Assembly (NCBI GenBank): GCA_029932915.1
Contig: JAOZPE010000005.1
Coordinates: 1 to 61,111, forward strand
Length of the DNA stretch: 61,111 bases
Origin: Candidatus Krumholzibacteriia bacterium
Lineage (GTDB): Bacteria; Krumholzibacteriota; Krumholzibacteriia; JAJRXK01
Direction: 5' to 3'
The notes below the pieces were generated by a model. That model searched no databases. It saw nothing but the letters and a program-made list of their open reading frames with translations, and was not told the DNA's origin. Made by a program: the position numbers and the translations under genes. The first letter of the stretch is position 1. Each line of letters begins with the position of its first letter. Shown piece by piece: positions 53,214 to 61,111 of the stretch.

Positions 53214-55005
53214 CGGCGGGGGAATGGAATCGAGGGCGAGACTGCTCCTGCTGGTGCAGTTCCTGGCCTACGCGATGGTCGCCCTCTCGTTGATCTCCAC
53301 CCAGGTGATCCGCCGCGACTACTACACCGGTCTGGCCCTGCGGAACCGCCAGGTCACCCAGCGCATCCGGGCCCCCCGCGGGATCATCGCCGACCGCAAC
53401 GGGGTCGTTCTCGCCGACAACGTGTATCAGGCCCGCCTGACCATCGCCAGCAGCCGGGCGCATCCGGGCGACCCCGCCCTGGAGAAGTTGATCGAACTGC
53501 TGGGCTTCGACCGCGACGTCATCCTCCAGCGGGTGGCGGCATCGAGCGAATCCGATCGGGTGACCATCCTCCGTCATGCCGACCCCAAGCAGATCGCCGT
53601 CGTCGAGGAGCACTTCTCGATGCTTCCGGACGTCCAGCTCGATGTCCAGCCCCGGCGCCGCTATCACTTCGGCTCGCTGGCCGCGCACCTCTTGGGCTAC
53701 GTGGGTGAGGTGAACGCCCAGGACATGGAGAACGATCCCACCGGTTTCTACCAACCGGGGGATGTGATCGGGCGCAGTGGAGTGGAGGGCCTGGCCGAGG
53801 AACAACTCCGCGGGGTACACGGCCGGCGGGTGGTGGAGGTCAACGTCGCCGGCCATGTCGTCGGTGAGGTTCCCAAGGGTTCGAGGCAGGCCGTCCGCGG
53901 GGTGAAGATCTATCTGACCTTGAGCCAGCCCCTGCAGGCCAAACTGGAGAGTCTGCTCGAGGGGAAACGTGGAGCCGGCGTGGTCCTGGAGGTGAGCACC
54001 GGTGACGTGCTGGCCATGGCCTCCGCTCCCACCTTCGACCCGAACGAGTTCACCGGAGGTATCAGCGCCGACCGCTATGCCGAACTGCGCGACGATCCGG
54101 CCACTCCGCTCTTCAATCGCGCTCTGCGGGGCACCTATCCTCCCGGCAGCCCCTACAAGCTGATCACCGCCGCCGCCGGACTGGAGACGGGAAAGGTGAC
54201 GCCCAGCACCCGTTTCGCCGCCTGCACGGGCAGCTACCGTCTGGGCAACCGGATCTTCCGGTGCTGGAAGGCCTCCGGTCACGGTACGCTCGACCTCATG
54301 GGCGCCATCGCCCAGAGCTGCGACGTGTACTTCTACCAGTTGGCCGAACTTCTCACCATCGACGAACTCGACCACACCGCCACCCGCTTCGGTCTGGGAC
54401 GGCCCACCGGCATCGAACTCAGCGGGGAGGCCTCCGGTCTGGTTCCGGACAAGGCCTATTACGACCGGCGCTTCGGACCGCGAGGGTGGACCCGCGGCGT
54501 GCTGTTGAACAACGCCATCGGCCAGGGCGAGTTGCTGGTGACCCCCCTGCAGATGGCCCGCACCTTCGCCGGCATCGGCGGCGACGGGCATCTCTATCGC
54601 CCGCATCTCATCCTGGCCCGGGACTACGCCTCACGGGCCATCGAGAAGCGTCAACCCCGCCGGGTGAGCGACGCGATGGCGTCCACTTCGACCCTGGAGT
54701 TCCTCCGCAAGGCCCTGGTCGCGGTGGTGGGCTGGCAGGAGGGGACGGGGGGCCTCGCCCGGGTGGAAGGGGTGACGGTGGCGGGCAAGACCGGCACCGC
54801 CCAGAACCCCCGCGGCGAGGACCATGCCTGGTTCGTGGCCTATGCCCCGGCCGAGCGCCCGGAGATCGCGGTCGCGGTCATCGTGGAGAACGCCGGCCAT
54901 GGCGGAGAGATCGCCGCGCCCATCGTCGGTGAACTCCTGCGGACCTACTTCCACTGGCAGAAGGAACAGGTGTCGCTCCTGCAGCCGGGGAGGTCGGGAC
55001 GGTGA
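53203..55005 (+). CDS. mrdA: Penicillin-binding protein 2 (elongasome transpeptidase)
   Basis: PBP2 cross-links peptidoglycan during lateral growth. The 600-residue product has an N-terminal membrane helix (LLLLVQFLAYAMVALSLIS), a pedestal domain (RAPRGIIADRNGVVLADNVY) and a transpeptidase domain with Ser316 in GSPYK, SCD at 372-374 (the aspartate form normal for PBP2) and KTG at 529-531. GTG at 53203 has GGGAGG at 6 bases; ATG at 53224 is less likely. It overlaps mreD and is followed by rodA with a 4-base overlap, as expected for the transpeptidase-SEDS pair. Confidence 0.96.
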   Translation: MVSDGGGMESRARLLLLVQFLAYAMVALSLISTQVIRRDYYTGLALRNRQVTQRIRAPRGIIADRNGVVLADNVYQARLTIASSRAHPGDPALEKLIELLGFDRDVILQRVAASSESDRVTILRHADPKQIAVVEEHFSMLPDVQLDVQPRRRYHFGSLAAHLLGYVGEVNAQDMENDPTGFYQPGDVIGRSGVEGLAEEQLRGVHGRRVVEVNVAGHVVGEVPKGSRQAVRGVKIYLTLSQPLQAKLESLLEGKRGAGVVLEVSTGDVLAMASAPTFDPNEFTGGISADRYAELRDDPATPLFNRALRGTYPPGSPYKLITAAAGLETGKVTPSTRFAACTGSYRLGNRIFRCWKASGHGTLDLMGAIAQSCDVYFYQLAELLTIDELDHTATRFGLGRPTGIELSGEASGLVPDKAYYDRRFGPRGWTRGVLLNNAIGQGELLVTPLQMARTFAGIGGDGHLYRPHLILARDYASRAIEKRQPRRVSDAMASTSTLEFLRKALVAVVGWQEGTGGLARVEGVTVAGKTGTAQNPRGEDHAWFVAYAPAERPEIAVAVIVENAGHGGEIAAPIVGELLRTYFHWQKEQVSLLQPGRSGR

Positions 55006-56273
55006 GGCGCTACCTCCAACTCCTCTCGCGGATGGACCTGACCACCCTGGGCGCCTGGGCGGCCCTGGTGGTGATCGGCCTGGCCACGGTGTACTCGTGC
55101 ACCCAGCCCCTGCCCGGGGGGGCCGAGGGTGTACACCGCATGGTCGGGGTGGGGATCTTCTACAACCAGATCCTGTGGCTGATCCTGGGCGTGGCCATGG
55201 CCGCGGTGATCTTCGCCCTGCCCCTGCGTTTCTTCGAGACCTTCGCCTTCCTGTTCTACGGGCTGGCCATCGTGGCGCTCATCGCGGTCTTCCTGTACGG
55301 ACCCCAACGGGCGGGGACCCATCGCTGGTTGAGCCTGGGTCCCCTGTCGCTGCAACCCTCCGAACTGGCCAAGGTGGCCTTCCTCTTCGCCCTGGCCCGC
55401 TTCCTGGCCGTCCGCCGGGGCAAGGGGGCACTGTTCACCGTCGCCGGCGTGCTCCTGTTGGCCCTTCCTCCTTTCCTCCTCGTCCTGAAGGAGCCCGACC
55501 TGGGGACCGCCCTGATGTTCCTCGCCCTGGGGGTTCCCATGATGTACTGGTCGGGGGTGAGGGCCTCCTTCCTGCTGGCCCTGGTCTCGCCGCTGATCAG
55601 CGCGTTGATCATGTTCTACGGGCAGGAGGTCCTGCTGTCCAACTGGGTGTGGGCCATCTACATCATCGTGCTGCTGGTGACCATGTTCACCTCGCGGCTG
55701 TACATGTTGCAGAGCGTCATCCTGGTGGGCGTGAACCTGGCCACCGGACTCGGTGTCCCTCTCCTGTGGGCGAAACTGAAGCCCTATCAGCAGGAGCGCA
55801 TCCTCACCTTCTTCAAGCCGGGCGAGACCGATCACCTCGGCACCGGCTACCAGGTGTACCAGAGCAAGGTCGCCATCGGATCGGGTGGCCTGCTGGGGAA
55901 GGGTTATCTGCACGGAACCCAGAAGGGGCTGGCCTTCCTTCCCGAGCGGCACACCGACTTCATCTTCAGCGTGGTCGGTGAGGAACTGGGCCTGTGGGGA
56001 GCCCTCCTGGTGCTGGCCCTGTTCTCGGTGATCTTCTACCGGGCGGTGAAGATCGCCCTGCAGGCGAAGCGATCGTTCGCCAGTCTGGTCGCCATCGGCG
56101 CCGGCTCATACTTCTTCTTCCAGTCGGTGGTGAACGTCTCGATCACCCTGGGCCTGCTTCCGGTCACCGGCCTTCCCCTTCCCTTCATCACCTACGGAGG
56201 CTCGTCCATGCTCGCCTCGTGCCTGATGATGGGCATGCTCCTCAATGTCTCTGCGCGGTGGTCGGAGGTGTGA
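55002..56273 (+). CDS. rodA: Rod shape-determining protein RodA (SEDS glycosyltransferase)
   Basis: RodA is the SEDS-family peptidoglycan polymerase of the elongasome. The 423-residue product has about ten membrane helices and the family motifs GTHRWLSLGPLSLQPSELAK, LKEPDLGTALMF (with the catalytic aspartate), LPERHTDFIFSVVGEELGL and the C-terminal LPLPFITYGGSS. GTG at 55002 overlaps the PBP2 stop as GTGA, with GGGGAGG upstream. The last gene of the mre-mrd run; aroE starts one base after its stop. Confidence 0.96.
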   Translation: MRRYLQLLSRMDLTTLGAWAALVVIGLATVYSCTQPLPGGAEGVHRMVGVGIFYNQILWLILGVAMAAVIFALPLRFFETFAFLFYGLAIVALIAVFLYGPQRAGTHRWLSLGPLSLQPSELAKVAFLFALARFLAVRRGKGALFTVAGVLLLALPPFLLVLKEPDLGTALMFLALGVPMMYWSGVRASFLLALVSPLISALIMFYGQEVLLSNWVWAIYIIVLLVTMFTSRLYMLQSVILVGVNLATGLGVPLLWAKLKPYQQERILTFFKPGETDHLGTGYQVYQSKVAIGSGGLLGKGYLHGTQKGLAFLPERHTDFIFSVVGEELGLWGALLVLALFSVIFYRAVKIALQAKRSFASLVAIGAGSYFFFQSVVNVSITLGLLPVTGLPLPFITYGGSSMLASCLMMGMLLNVSARWSEV

Positions 56274-56274
56274 G

Positions 56275-57141
56275 ATGGCGCTGGTGTGTCGGGGCGGAGT
56301 GCTTCGGGAGGATGCATCCGGTCGGGAAGTCGCGTGGCCCCGCCTGGCCCTGTTCGGCCAGGAGGTGGCGCACAGCCTGAGTCCGCGTCTGCACGAAGCG
56401 GCCCTCCGTGCCCTGGGTCTTCCCGGCGATTACCGGGCGGTGCAGGTGGACGAGCGCGACTTCGATGCCTGTCTGCGCGCTGCCCACCAGGCCTCGGTCC
56501 TGGGCTTGAACGTCACCTTCCCCCACAAGCCCAGGGCGTTGGAGGTCGCTGCGTCGAGTGACCGTGACGCCCGTGAGGTGGGGGCGGCGAACACCCTGGT
56601 GAGACAGCCCGAAGAAGGCTGGAAGGCCTGCAATACCGATGTGGCTGGTTTCACCGACGCGCTGCAAGAGCGATTCCCGCATCGTCCCTGGCGGGGGGTG
56701 TGCGTCGTCGTCGGCGCAGGCGGCGCGGCTCGGGCGGTGGTGACGGCACTGCTCCGTCTGGGCGCGGAGGAGCTTCGGGTGGCGGCGCGCGATTCCCGGC
56801 GGGCAGAGTGGGCCCGAGCACGCGGGATCGCCGTGGAGGAGATGGGGCGTGTCTCCCTCGAGCGGTGTTCGCTGCTGGTGCAGGCGACACCGGTGGGTTG
56901 GCATCCCGACGATCCCAGCCCGGTGGAGGTTTCCGCCCTGCCCGAAGGGTGCGCGGTCATGGACCTGAACTATCCCCCCACACCTTCCCGTCTCCTGCGA
57001 TCGCACGCGCCCTCGGGTCCGGTGGCCGACGGACGGGCCATGTTGTTGGCCCAGGCCGTCCGCTCCTTCCGTCTGTGGTTCCCCGGCACCGATCCCGCTT
57101 GGGCCATGCGCCGTGCGCTGGAGGAAGCCTTCCACCGCTGA
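56275..57141 (+). CDS. aroE: Shikimate dehydrogenase
   Basis: AroE reduces 3-dehydroshikimate to shikimate using NADPH. ATG at 56275 (after GGAGG) gives 288 residues with the substrate pocket SLSPRLH, the catalytic lysine in NVTFPHKPR, and the aspartate in CNTDVAGF. The dinucleotide loop is GAGGAARAV, and the C-terminal AMLLAQAVRSFRLWF block is present. An upstream GTG at 56245 lies inside rodA and adds no conserved residues. The placement behind rodA is not a classical linkage; it probably just shares transcription. Confidence 0.93.
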   Translation: MALVCRGGVLREDASGREVAWPRLALFGQEVAHSLSPRLHEAALRALGLPGDYRAVQVDERDFDACLRAAHQASVLGLNVTFPHKPRALEVAASSDRDAREVGAANTLVRQPEEGWKACNTDVAGFTDALQERFPHRPWRGVCVVVGAGGAARAVVTALLRLGAEELRVAARDSRRAEWARARGIAVEEMGRVSLERCSLLVQATPVGWHPDDPSPVEVSALPEGCAVMDLNYPPTPSRLLRSHAPSGPVADGRAMLLAQAVRSFRLWFPGTDPAWAMRRALEEAFHR

Positions 57142-57160
57142 AGTCTCCCCGACCGTGGTG

Positions 57161-57898
57161 ATGGTGGTGAGAGAAACGGCGACGAGAGGGTGGATCCGCT
57201 GGCGGAGTGCCCTTCTCGAGTTGATGTGGCCCGCACGCTGTCCCATCTGCGGGCGATGGCTCGATGTGGCGGGCGAGGACGAGCGGCGGAATGGGATCCA
57301 TCACAGCTGCCTGGGCGGGCTGCTTCCGTCGGGCCAGGTGGTTCCCTCCCGTCCACCGCGGCCGCGTGGGCCGGTCCCGGTGGTATGGCGCTGGAAGGAC
57401 GACCCGGCCTTCTTCGCCGTGCTCCACGCGATGAAATACGAGGGCCGCAGCGATCTGGCCGTCTCGCTGGGGAAGGCCCTGGCCGCGTGGGCCGGTCCGG
57501 TCCTGGCCGCGTGGCCGGGGGGGATCGTGGTCCCCGTGCCCGATGATCCGGTGCGGAGACGCCGGCGCGGATTCTCGCCGGTTGGGATCCTGTCGCGTTC
57601 CCTGGCCCGGGCCGCCGGACGCCGCTGGTCGGACGGACTGCTGGTGCGAAGGCGACCCGCTCCGGCGCTGGCCACTCTCGATTCGGCGCAGCGGCGCCGC
57701 CGTGCGCTGGGTTCGGTGATCGGGGTCTCGCGTCTGGCGGAGATCCCCGGTGGCTGTCCGCTGGTCCTCGTCGACGACCAGGTCACCACCGGCGCGACCC
57801 TGGCTGCCTGTGTCGAAGTGCTGCAAGCGCGCGGGCATGCGGTGCTGGCGGTGGCGTTGGCCGGCGCGCGCGGGGCGCCCCGGCAACTGGGATCTTGA
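57161..57898 (+). CDS. comF: ComF-family phosphoribosyltransferase-like protein
   Basis: About 245 residues with an N-terminal cysteine pair (WPARCPICGRW, then HHSCLGG) resembling the ComFC zinc region. The core phosphoribosyltransferase domain has MKYEGRSDLAVSLG, PVPDDPVRRRRRGFSP and the PRPP loop VLVDDQVTTGATL. ComF proteins take part in DNA uptake for transformation in competent bacteria; in other lineages the role is unknown and no other competence gene is in the window. Start codons cluster at 57155, 57158 and 57161, none with a clear ribosome site. The stop codon TGA overlaps the -35 element of the pgk promoter. Confidence 0.85.
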   Translation: MVVRETATRGWIRWRSALLELMWPARCPICGRWLDVAGEDERRNGIHHSCLGGLLPSGQVVPSRPPRPRGPVPVVWRWKDDPAFFAVLHAMKYEGRSDLAVSLGKALAAWAGPVLAAWPGGIVVPVPDDPVRRRRRGFSPVGILSRSLARAAGRRWSDGLLVRRRPAPALATLDSAQRRRRALGSVIGVSRLAEIPGGCPLVLVDDQVTTGATLAACVEVLQARGHAVLAVALAGARGAPRQLGS

Positions 57899-57924
57899 CA
57901 AGGCCGGGGCGGCGTTCCTATCCT
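57895..57924 (+). promoter_or_regulatory. Promoter of pgk-tpiA
   Basis: Perfect -35 TTGACA (57895-57900), which contains the comF stop TGA, an 18-base spacer and TATCCT (57919-57924). The leader before pgk is about 120 nt and holds no clear element. Confidence 0.6.
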
Positions 57925-58052
57925 CTGCACAGGGATGGCCCTGGTAATCCTTTGTAGGTCAACGAGATACAGCATCGATTCCCGCTCCGCCGAAGACATG
58001 TCCCCATGTCTCCGCGCGGGGATGGGAACCCAGCGAGGAGATGGCGGCAACC

Positions 58053-59264
58053 ATGAAGAAGCTATCCGTGCAGGATGTCGATCTGCAGGGCCGCCGCGTG
58101 CTCATGCGCGTGGACTTCAACGTGCCGATGAGTTCGGCCGGCGGAATCACCGACGACACCCGGATCCGCGCCTCTCTTTCCACCATCGAGTTCATCCGGG
58201 CCCGTGGCGGACAGCCCATCCTGATGAGTCACCTGGGTCGTCCCAAGGGAAAGCGTGTGCCCTCGATGAGCCTGCGTCCGGTGGCCGATCGTCTGGCCGA
58301 ACTCAGCTCGACGCCGGTGCGTTTCGCCGTCGACTGCGTGGGCGAGGAAGCCCGGATGGCTCTCGAAGCGCTGCACCCCGGCGAGAGCGGCCGCCTGGAG
58401 AACCTGCGCTCCCATGCCGGGGAGACGGCCAACGATCCCGAGTTCGCGCGCGAACTCGCCCAGTGGGGTGAGATCTACGTGAACGACGCCTTCGGCACCG
58501 CCCATCGGGCCCACGCCAGCACCGTCGGGGTGACCGAGTACTTCGACCTGCGGGTCTCCGGCCTGCTCATGGACAAGGAGCTGGAGAACCTCGGCAGCCT
58601 GCTCGCCGATCCGGCGCGACCCTTCGTGGCGATTCTCGGCGGGGCGAAGGTGAGCACCAAGATCGGGGTGATCTCCAATCTCCTCGATCGCGTCGACTCC
58701 ATCCTCATCGGCGGTGGGATGGCCTTCACCTTCTTCGCCGTCCACGGCCTGGAGATCGGGGCCAGCATGGTCGAGCGCGACCACATGGACACGGTGCGGG
58801 AGCTTCTGCAGAAGGCCAAGTCGTCGCGGACCGAATTGCTCCTGCCGCAGGACGTGGTGGTGAGCAGCACCTTCGGTGAGGACGGGGAGACCCGGGAAGT
58901 GCTGGTGACCGACATTCCGGAGGGTTGGCAGGGTCTGGACATCGGTCCCAGGACCACCCGTCTCTTCTCCGACACCATCGCCGGGGCCCGCACCATCTTC
59001 TGGAACGGTCCGATGGGTGTCTTCGAGATGCCCACCTTCGCGCGGGGTACGCGGGCCATCGCCCGTGCCATGGCCCGGGCGACCGACCAGGGGGCGCGCA
59101 GCATCGTCGGTGGCGGCGATTCGGTGGCCGCCATCAACCAGATGGAGCTGGCCGACCGCATCTCCCACGTCTCCACGGGTGGTGGCGCCTCCCTCGAATT
59201 CCTGGCCGGCAAGAGCCTGCCCGGGGTCGAGGCCTTGTCCGACGTGAGCTCGACTCCGGTTTGA
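58053..59264 (+). CDS. pgk: Phosphoglycerate kinase
   Basis: Transfers phosphate between 1,3-bisphosphoglycerate and ADP in glycolysis. The product starts MKKLSVQDVDLQGRRVLMRV and has 403 residues, close to the usual 395-400. Motifs: RVDFNVP, SHLGRPKG (substrate arginines), LENLRSHAGE, NDAFGTAHRAHAST, GGAKVSTKIGVISNL, GGGMAFTF, WNGPMGVFE and the ATP loop VGGGDSVAAI. GAGGAG lies directly before an ATG at 58041, too close to initiate there; ATG at 58053 is preferred. tpiA follows 45 bases later; gap is not in the window. Confidence 0.96.
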   Translation: MKKLSVQDVDLQGRRVLMRVDFNVPMSSAGGITDDTRIRASLSTIEFIRARGGQPILMSHLGRPKGKRVPSMSLRPVADRLAELSSTPVRFAVDCVGEEARMALEALHPGESGRLENLRSHAGETANDPEFARELAQWGEIYVNDAFGTAHRAHASTVGVTEYFDLRVSGLLMDKELENLGSLLADPARPFVAILGGAKVSTKIGVISNLLDRVDSILIGGGMAFTFFAVHGLEIGASMVERDHMDTVRELLQKAKSSRTELLLPQDVVVSSTFGEDGETREVLVTDIPEGWQGLDIGPRTTRLFSDTIAGARTIFWNGPMGVFEMPTFARGTRAIARAMARATDQGARSIVGGGDSVAAINQMELADRISHVSTGGGASLEFLAGKSLPGVEALSDVSSTPV

Positions 59265-59309
59265 GGTAGTTCTCCATCTGACCGGTCGGTACCGGGAGAG
59301 GAGGGGGCC

Positions 59310-60065
59310 ATGCGTCGGCCTCTGGTCATCGGAAACTGGAAGATGAAGCTGGGGCTGGCCCAGAGTCTCAATCTTGCGCGCGATCTCAAACGGCGGGTGG
59401 CGAGTCTCCATTCGGAGACGGAACTCATGGTGTGTCCGTCCACACCCTTCCTGCTGCCGGTGATGGAAGCGCTCCAGGGTTCACCCATCGGTGTGGGGGC
59501 CCAGGATCTGGTCTCGCAGGAGCCGGGTGCGTTCACCGGAGGGGTCAGCGCCGAGCAACTCCGTGAAGTGGGCGTGTCATGCTGCATCATCGGTCACAGC
59601 GAGCGCCGGCAGTTCTTCGGCGACACCGACGAGGTGGTCGCGGCCAAGCTCCGTGCGGCCCTGAGGGTCGATCTCCTGCCGGTGGTCTGCTTCGGGGAGA
59701 GCGAGGAGACGCGGTTGCAAGGCAAGACCGAGACGTTCATCGCCGGCCAGATTCATGCCGCTTTGGATGGTCTCGATCCGGTGCAGGTGAAGCGGCTCGT
59801 TCTGGCCTATGAGCCTATCTGGGCCATCGGAACGGGCAAGAGCGCGATGCCGGACGATGCGGAAGCGGTGCATGGACTCATGCGATCGATCCTCCAGGAG
59901 AGCTTCTCCACCGAGACCGCCGCATCGGTGCGGATCCTCTATGGAGGCAGCGTCACCCCCGCGAACATCGCTTCCTACATGGAGCGGGAAGACATCGACG
60001 GCGCCCTGGTCGGTGGGGCGAGTCTCGAGGCGGAGAGTTTCCTCCAGATCGTCCAATTCCGCTGA
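59310..60065 (+). CDS. tpiA: Triosephosphate isomerase
   Basis: Interconverts dihydroxyacetone phosphate and glyceraldehyde-3-phosphate. The 251-residue TIM barrel is complete: GNWKMKLGLAQS with the substrate lysine, IIGHSERRQFFGDTD with the catalytic histidine, LAYEPIWAIGTGKSAMPDDA with the catalytic glutamate, and the phosphate loop ILYGGSVTPANIA and ALVGGASL. ATG at 59310 follows AGAGGAGG. It lies after pgk in the same operon, the common glycolytic pairing. Confidence 0.97.
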   Translation: MRRPLVIGNWKMKLGLAQSLNLARDLKRRVASLHSETELMVCPSTPFLLPVMEALQGSPIGVGAQDLVSQEPGAFTGGVSAEQLREVGVSCCIIGHSERRQFFGDTDEVVAAKLRAALRVDLLPVVCFGESEETRLQGKTETFIAGQIHAALDGLDPVQVKRLVLAYEPIWAIGTGKSAMPDDAEAVHGLMRSILQESFSTETAASVRILYGGSVTPANIASYMEREDIDGALVGGASLEAESFLQIVQFR

Positions 60066-60111
60066 TCTTGCCGTTTTCAGGGCTTTTCTGGGGGTTTGAA
60101 GACGGCCGGAT

Positions 60112-60140
60112 TTGACAGGCCGAGGAGGGAATGCTAGCTT
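60112..60140 (+). promoter_or_regulatory. Promoter of secG
   Basis: Perfect -35 TTGACA (60112-60117), 17-base spacer and TAGCTT (60135-60140). The expected start near 60147 gives a leader of about 60 nt before the secG ATG. Confidence 0.65.
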
Positions 60141-60208
60141 ACGCACCCCTTCTTCGGGGCGTGTTTTCCGTGTTCCTGAGCACCGATACCCGATTCGAGG
60201 ACCAGACC

Positions 60209-60682
60209 ATGTATGTCGTAGCGATCATCTTCCATCTCGTTTTATCCATCGTGCTCTGTGTGGTGGTGCTCTTGCAGAATTCCAAGGGTGACGGTCTGGC
60301 CGGCGCCTTCGGTGGGGGCGGCGCGGGTCAAGCGGTCTTCGGGGCGCGTGGCGTCACCACGATCCTGCACAAGGCAACGATCTATCTCGGAGCCGCTTTC
60401 ATGGTCAGCAGTGTCATCCTCGTCTTCCTGACCATGCACGAAGGAGCGCCGACCGCAACGAAGGCGCTCAGCCGTCAGGCCGCCGAGCGGGTGCCGGTCC
60501 ACAGCGGTCCGGCGACCCAGGGTGATGTGGTTCCGTTGAGTCCCGAGCAGATCCCGGCTGACGAGAATTCGGCGCCACAGCAGCCCGCAGGCGATACCAG
60601 ACAGAGCGGGAGCGATGCTCAGGAGAACTCCGGTTCGACTTCACAAGGACAGGGTTCGGAGTCCGGCGGTGGAGGACAGTAG
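60209..60682 (+). CDS. secG: Preprotein translocase subunit SecG with long acidic tail
   Basis: SecG assists SecYE in protein export. ATG at 60209 (GAGG about 8 bases before) gives 157 residues: helix 1 MYVVAIIFHLVLSIVLCVVV, the conserved LLQNSKGDGLAGAFGGGGAG loop, and helix 2 LHKATIYLGAAFMVSSVILV. The last 60 residues are Gln/Ser/Gly/Glu-rich and low complexity, well beyond the usual 70-110 residues. The frame is open to an ATG at 60131, but that lies in the promoter. The tpiA-secG order is frequent. tRNA-Leu follows 15 bases after the stop. Confidence 0.92.
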   Translation: MYVVAIIFHLVLSIVLCVVVLLQNSKGDGLAGAFGGGGAGQAVFGARGVTTILHKATIYLGAAFMVSSVILVFLTMHEGAPTATKALSRQAAERVPVHSGPATQGDVVPLSPEQIPADENSAPQQPAGDTRQSGSDAQENSGSTSQGQGSESGGGGQ

Positions 60683-60697
60683 GCATTGGACAGTCAC

Positions 60698-60782
60698 GCC
60701 CGGGTGGTGGAATTGGTAGACACGCTATCTTGAGGGGGTAGTGGCGAGAGCCGTGCGGGTTCGAATCCCGCCCCGGGCACCA
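60698..60782 (+). tRNA. tRNA-Leu (anticodon GAG)
   Basis: An 85-nt class II tRNA with encoded CCA. The acceptor stem GCCCGGG (60698-60704) pairs with CCCGGGC (60772-60778), discriminator A. The D arm contains AATTGGTAGAC. The anticodon stem CTATC/GGTAG encloses the loop TTGAGGG with anticodon GAG. A long variable arm (near TGGCGAGAGCCGT) and the T arm GCGGGTTCGAATCCCGC are regular. It reads CUC and CUU leucine codons. It probably shares transcription with secG and ends at the terminator directly downstream. Confidence 0.95.
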
Positions 60783-60787
60783 GTGTG

Positions 60788-60824
60788 ACGGAGGTTTCGA
60801 ACTTGTCGAAACCTCCGTTTTTTT
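60788..60824 (+). terminator. Rho-independent terminator after tRNA-Leu
   Basis: ACGGAGGTTTCGA (60788-60800) pairs perfectly with TCGAAACCTCCGT (60806-60818) around a 5-base loop, and seven T residues follow (60818-60824). It is the strongest intrinsic terminator of the window and closes the secG/tRNA transcript. Confidence 0.93.
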
Positions 60825-60826
60825 GT

Positions 60827-60855
60827 TTGACACAAAAATGCCGGATTAGAATAAT
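60827..60855 (+). promoter_or_regulatory. Promoter of the histone-like gene
   Basis: Perfect -35 TTGACA (60827-60832), 17-base spacer and AATAAT (60850-60855), one base off the consensus -10. It directly follows the terminator. The leader to ATG 60963 is about 100 nt. Confidence 0.7.
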
Positions 60856-60962
60856 CCGGAGGATTTCAAGATTGGAACGTGAGTTGCTCTTGCGTATCGA
60901 TCTGGAAATCGTTCCGGGGGGCGTCGCCCCTCAAGGCTGCACACAAAAGCGAGGCTTGAGAA

Positions 60963-61111
60963 ATGGAAGACGGAATCATCATGGAGGCGGCGGCGAAGAA
61001 GAAGACCACCGCCCGTAGGAAGAAGAAGACCACGGCGCGGAAGAAGACCACCGCCCGGAAGAAGAAGACCACCACGCGCAAGAAGAAGACGACGACGCGG
61101 AAGAAGAAGAC
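60963..61111 (+). CDS. Histone H1-like Lys/Thr/Arg-repeat DNA-binding protein, 3' end beyond the window
   Basis: Only the first 49 codons are visible. After MEDGIIMEAAA the chain is a tandem of basic units such as KKKTTARRKKKTTARKK and RKKKTTTRKKK. This low-complexity Lys/Arg/Thr pattern is typical of bacterial histone H1-like or nucleoid-associated tails (Hc1, AlgP-like). ATG at 60963 has GAGG 8 bases before; ATG at 60981 is a second option. The DNA repeats are nearly exact, so copy number could vary between strains. Function is inferred only from composition. Confidence 0.65.
   Translation, partial: MEDGIIMEAAAKKKTTARRKKKTTARKKTTARKKKTTTRKKKTTTRKKK

Overview
The window is a GC-rich, gene-dense chromosomal segment with no insertion sequence, phage gene or CRISPR array. 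It encodes an outer-membrane lifestyle (TonB-dependent receptor, ExbB/ExbD/TonB, TolC, PorV-type barrel) together with GWxTD-domain proteins and a FlgD-like C-terminal sorting domain. That combination is typical of the FCB superphylum and its uncultivated relatives (Krumholzibacteriota, Eiseniibacteriota, Latescibacterota or Gemmatimonadota-like lineages). The placement is inferred from gene content, not phylogeny.

Layout. 1-9.5 kb is a translation and RNA-decay cluster: infB (5' truncated by the window), a DUF503 gene, an in-frame rbfA-nrnA fusion, truB, ribF, rpsO with its own promoter and structured leader, pnp and an M16 protease. 9.5-15 kb holds a minus-strand aminotransferase-fold protein that has lost its PLP lysine, a divergent NodB-fold protein, and a minus-strand pair (TPR/membrane/Cys-cluster protein and DUF4388 membrane protein). 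15-23 kb carries asnS, a 1276-residue TPR lipoprotein-like/exported protein and uvrA. 23.1-28.3 kb is a complete glycine-cleavage operon gcvT-gcvH-gcvPA-gcvPB ending in a LipM-type octanoyltransferase that would supply the lipoyl precursor to GcvH. 28.4-32.5 kb is a four-gene oligopeptide ABC transporter without a binding protein.

32.5-48.6 kb is the most distinctive part, a cell-surface island. In order it holds a strong promoter with a structured leader of about 300 nt, a TonB-dependent receptor, a 910-residue surface protein with calcium-type repeats and a FlgD-like C-terminus, a PorV/PorQ barrel, a first GWxTD protein, exbB-exbD-exbD-tonB under a second strong promoter, a terminator, tolC, a permease-less ABC ATPase, a second GWxTD protein, and an NlpC/P60 peptidase with no visible signal peptide. 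I read this as a private TonB-energised outer-membrane import/export module with a type IX-like cargo.

48.6-61.1 kb is again housekeeping: lysC-type aspartokinase (minus), radC, the cell-shape operon mreB-mreC-mreD-mrdA-rodA, aroE, comF, pgk, tpiA, secG, tRNA-Leu(GAG) with a near-perfect intrinsic terminator, and the start of a Lys/Thr/Arg-repeat histone H1-like protein cut by the window end. Several promoters have readable TTGACA/TATACT-like hexamers, and two are built over the stop codon of the preceding gene.
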